DNA of 7,823 nt from Solirubrobacterales bacterium (GTDB lineage Bacteria; Actinomycetota; Thermoleophilia; Solirubrobacterales; Solirubrobacteraceae), in NCBI GenBank assembly GCA_013695395.1, contig JACDAP010000109.1, positions 1-7,823 on the forward strand, given 5' to 3'. Numbering within the stretch: the stretch's first letter is position 1; each line of letters starts with the position of its first letter. Made by a program: the position numbers and the translations under genes. Shown in pieces: positions 5,791 through 7,823 of this stretch. The notes beneath the pieces are model-generated. The model was not told the DNA's origin. It saw nothing but the letters and a program-made list of their open reading frames with translations, and made no database searches.

Positions 5791-7203
5791 ATGACCGAGA
5801 CCATGACCCCGCCCGCCGGACCCGCCGTCCGGGACGCCTGGCCAAGCTCTCCCGCAGGTCCGCTCGCCGCCGGTGCGACCGGCCGCCTCCCGCCGGCCCT
5901 CCCGCTCTCCCGCGGCGCACAGACCGCGCGGTTCCTCGGCCGCCCGCTCGCCTACCTGTTCGGTGCCCAGCGGCAGCTGGGGGAGACGTTCGCCTTCGAG
6001 GTGGTCCACCGGGAGGAGCCCATCATCCTCACCGCGCACCCGGACCACGTCCGCTCGCTGCTGACCGCGCCCGCCGCCCTCGTGCCGTCGATGGCCGCGG
6101 AGTCGCCGCTGCGCCCGATCCTCGGAGCGAGCTCGGTCCTCACCGCGAACGGCCCGCGCCACCTGCGCCAGCGAAAGCTCCTGCTCCCTCCCTTCCACGG
6201 GGACTCGATCGCGACCTACGCGGCCGCCATCCGGCGTGTGGCTGAGCGGGAGGTGGACCGCTGGCGGGTCGGTGATGAGTTCCGGATGGCCGAGCGGATG
6301 CAGGCGGTCACGCTCGAGGTGATCATGGCCGGGCTCTTCGGCGTGGAGGGTGAGCCGGCTGCCGGGAGCCCGGAGCGAGGGCTACGCGACGCCACCCGCC
6401 GGACCCTCAAGCTCTCGGAGGGCCGCGCCTGGCAGGTGCTCGAGGTCCTGAGCGCCACGCACACCGAGCCGCAGGGGCTCATGAAGGTCATCTTCGACCG
6501 GGTCGACGCCCACTACTACCGCACGATCGCCGCGCGCCGAGCGATCCCCGAAGCCGAGCGGGGCACCGACGTGCTCTCGCTCCTGCTCGCGACCCGTGAC
6601 GAGGAGGGCCGGGCGCTCGACGACCGTGAGGTCCGCGACGAGCTGATGACGCTCGTACTGGCCGGCCACGAGACCACGGCCAACCAGCTCGCCTGGACCT
6701 TCGAACGGCTCGTCCGTGTGCCTGACGCACATGCCGCCCTCCGCGACGCGGTCCGCGGCGGGGACGGCCACGCGTACGTCGAGGCCACGATCCACGAGGC
6801 GATGCGCGTGCGCCCGGTCATCCCGATCATCGGCCGTCGCGTGCAGGCGCCGTGGCAGCTGGGCGAGTACGTGATCCCGGCGGGCCACCCGGTCTCCGTC
6901 GCCCTCCCGCTCCTGCACCACCGCGAGGACCTCTACCCGCAGCCGTTCCGCTTCGCCCCGGAGCGCTTCCTCGGGGTCAAGCCCAACACGTACACGTGGC
7001 TGCCGTTCGGCGGCGGTACGCGTCGCTGCCTGGGAGCTTCCCTGGCGATCGCCGAGCAGCGGATCGTCCTCGAGACGATTGCCCGGCGCGTCGACCTCGA
7101 GGCGGTGGACCCGCGGCCCGAGCGCGAGCAGCACCGCAACGTGACGATGATCCCCCGGGACGGCGGCACCGTGCGGGTGCGCCGCCTCGCCGAGGCCGCA
7201 TAG
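5791..7203 (+). CDS. Cytochrome P450 monooxygenase
   Basis: This is a complete 470-residue P450. The I-helix oxygen-activation motif is AGHETT (291-296), the K-helix ExxR is E336-A-M-R339, the PERF motif is 390-393, and the haem loop is FGGGTRRCLG (406-415) with C413 as the axial thiolate. The haem loop and the HETT form resemble broad-specificity bacterial P450s of the CYP110/CYP138 type more than camphor-hydroxylase types, but I cannot assign a family number. There is no membrane anchor; the first 35 residues are Pro/Ala-rich and probably disordered, so the protein should be soluble. No ferredoxin or reductase gene is adjacent, so electrons must come from partners elsewhere. The ATG at 5791 has GAGGAG eight bases upstream; the frame stays open far upstream, but that part is only the complement of the TetR and hydrolase genes. 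The divergent TetR gene suggests substrate-induced expression. Substrate unknown. Confidence 0.96.
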   Translation: MTETMTPPAGPAVRDAWPSSPAGPLAAGATGRLPPALPLSRGAQTARFLGRPLAYLFGAQRQLGETFAFEVVHREEPIILTAHPDHVRSLLTAPAALVPSMAAESPLRPILGASSVLTANGPRHLRQRKLLLPPFHGDSIATYAAAIRRVAEREVDRWRVGDEFRMAERMQAVTLEVIMAGLFGVEGEPAAGSPERGLRDATRRTLKLSEGRAWQVLEVLSATHTEPQGLMKVIFDRVDAHYYRTIAARRAIPEAERGTDVLSLLLATRDEEGRALDDREVRDELMTLVLAGHETTANQLAWTFERLVRVPDAHAALRDAVRGGDGHAYVEATIHEAMRVRPVIPIIGRRVQAPWQLGEYVIPAGHPVSVALPLLHHREDLYPQPFRFAPERFLGVKPNTYTWLPFGGGTRRCLGASLAIAEQRIVLETIARRVDLEAVDPRPEREQHRNVTMIPRDGGTVRVRRLAEAA

Positions 7204-7275
7204 GGGAACGCCGCGACGTCCGCCGGTGGTTCGGTCGGGGTCCGCGAGCCAAGCCCTCCCGGTCGCGTTCCCGCA

Positions 7276-7383
7276 ACAGCCGGCGTGGGACCGCAGGCTG
7301 GTGACACGGTTCCACGCCGGGAGTTCGCACCGCCGACAGCGGGCGTGGAACGGGGGCCTGGCGACGCGGTTCCACGCCGGGAG
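7276..7383. repeat. Two tandem palindromic repeat units, 60-bp period
   Basis: The 48-base segments 7276-7323 and 7336-7383 are 40/48 identical by my count and exactly 60 bases apart. Each unit is itself a hairpin. In unit 1, CCGGCGTGGGAC (7280-7291) pairs with GTTCCACGCCGG (7309-7320) with one G-T position (G-U in RNA). In unit 2, GGCGTGGAAC (7342-7351) pairs perfectly with GTTCCACGCC (7369-7378). Both loops are 17 bases. The right arm of unit 1 can also pair perfectly with the left arm of unit 2, giving an alternative fold. The array lies between the P450 stop and the winged-helix gene. It could be a REP-like dispersed repeat, or a strong terminator for the P450; copy number elsewhere in the genome would decide. 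Confidence 0.8.
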
Positions 7384-7410
7384 CTGAGCGAAGCCGCGAC
7401 ACTGACGACC

Positions 7411-7823
7411 ATGCGCACGGTGAGCGACGAGGAGCGCCGGGCCCGGCTGGCGCGGCGCCACGCGCTCGCCCCGGAACACTGGACGCGCAGCGTCGAGGCC
7501 GCCGTGGAGGCGATGGTCTGCCTGCACGCAACCGAGCCCGCGAACGTGTACCTGTCGACCTTCGCTCGCACCGGCGCGTCGCGCGCGACGATCGACCGGG
7601 CGCTCTACACGGAGCGCTCGGTCGTTCGCCAGCTCGCGATGCGTCGCACGGTCTTCGCCTTCGGCCGCGATCTTCTGCCGGCTGTGCTCGGGTCCGCCTC
7701 GGCCCGGGTGGCCGCCCAGCTCACCACCCGGTTGGCCAAGGAGGTCGAGGTCGCCGGCTTCGCGCTCGACGGCGAGGCCTGGGTGGCCCGCACCCGCGCG
7801 GCGGTGCTCGACCACCTCTCGGC
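7411..7823 (+). CDS. Winged-helix DNA-binding protein of the HTH_42 (YcaQ/AlkZ-related) superfamily, 5' part
   Basis: The frame is open from ATG 7411 to the right edge (137 complete codons) with no stop, so the gene continues outside. The start reads MRTVSDEERRARLARRHALA, then VEAMVCLHATEPANVYLSTF (32-51) followed by AR, and later ALYTERSVVRQLAMRRTVF. This is the N-terminal pattern of actinobacterial proteins annotated as winged helix DNA-binding domain-containing (HTH_42), usually about 350-400 residues, so roughly a third is present. Characterised superfamily members, E. coli YcaQ and Streptomyces AlkZ, are DNA glycosylases that unhook crosslinks using a Gln-x-Gln or Gln-x-Asp motif. Aligning by eye, that motif falls on H39-A40-T41 here, so glycosylase activity cannot be assumed. 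The ribosome binding site is poor; GTG at 7420 is an alternative start. It follows the repeat array by 27 bases, so its promoter may lie within or before the repeats. Confidence 0.85.
   Translation, partial: MRTVSDEERRARLARRHALAPEHWTRSVEAAVEAMVCLHATEPANVYLSTFARTGASRATIDRALYTERSVVRQLAMRRTVFAFGRDLLPAVLGSASARVAAQLTTRLAKEVEVAGFALDGEAWVARTRAAVLDHLS

Noticed and set aside
7204..7272. Long-distance pairing of GGGAACG (7204-7210) with CGTTCCC (7266-7272) as a P450 terminator or a third repeat unit
   Set aside because: Seven base pairs enclosing 55 bases is weak in such GC-rich DNA, and the spacing does not fit the 60-bp repeat register.
6382..7815. Minus-strand open frame (477 codons) opposite the P450, the repeats and the winged-helix gene
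   Set aside because: It runs across two well-supported plus-strand genes and through the repeat array; the translation shows no domain. The repeated PAWNRV peptides in it simply reflect the 60-bp repeats.

Overview
The window is a very GC-rich, densely coded stretch of bacterial chromosome. GTG starts, G/C at third codon positions and the protein families present point to a high-GC actinobacterium. A member of the Thermoleophilia (Solirubrobacterales-like) is my best guess, because secreted hydrolases with an Arg-rich beta C-terminal domain, CsbD proteins with charged tails and CBS-type family II pyrophosphatases all fit there; this is inference, not a taxonomic assignment. I see seven protein genes, two of them cut by the window edges.

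Left part (1-2723). A minus-strand gene running off the left edge encodes a CsbD-like stress protein with a long charged coiled-coil tail. Diverging from it is a small membrane-anchored beta-rich protein of uncertain function (392-1027). A 551-residue regulated Mn-dependent inorganic pyrophosphatase follows on the same strand (1068-2723), 40 bp downstream and possibly co-transcribed.

Middle part (2720-5709). The pyrophosphatase converges on a 750-residue secreted CocE/X-Pro-dipeptidyl-peptidase-type hydrolase on the minus strand. Only 12 bp separate the two stop codons, and both lie inside one perfect 8-bp hairpin that probably terminates both genes. Upstream of the hydrolase on the same strand is a TetR-family regulator (5086-5709).

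Right part (5710-7823). The TetR gene diverges from a complete cytochrome P450 gene (5791-7203). The 81-bp gap holds a promoter-like sequence and an inverted repeat on its -10, so local repression of the P450 by TetR, relieved by a ligand, is the simplest model. After the P450 come two 60-bp-spaced copies of a palindromic repeat. The window ends inside a winged-helix protein of the HTH_42 (YcaQ/AlkZ-related) superfamily in which the glutamines used by the characterised DNA glycosylases appear to be replaced by His-x-Thr.

I found no rRNA, tRNA, CRISPR array, transposase or phage gene. Most of the window is ordinary chromosomal content. The parts most worth a second look are the tandem palindromic repeats, the HxT winged-helix protein, the TetR/P450 control region and the CsbD-coiled-coil protein.
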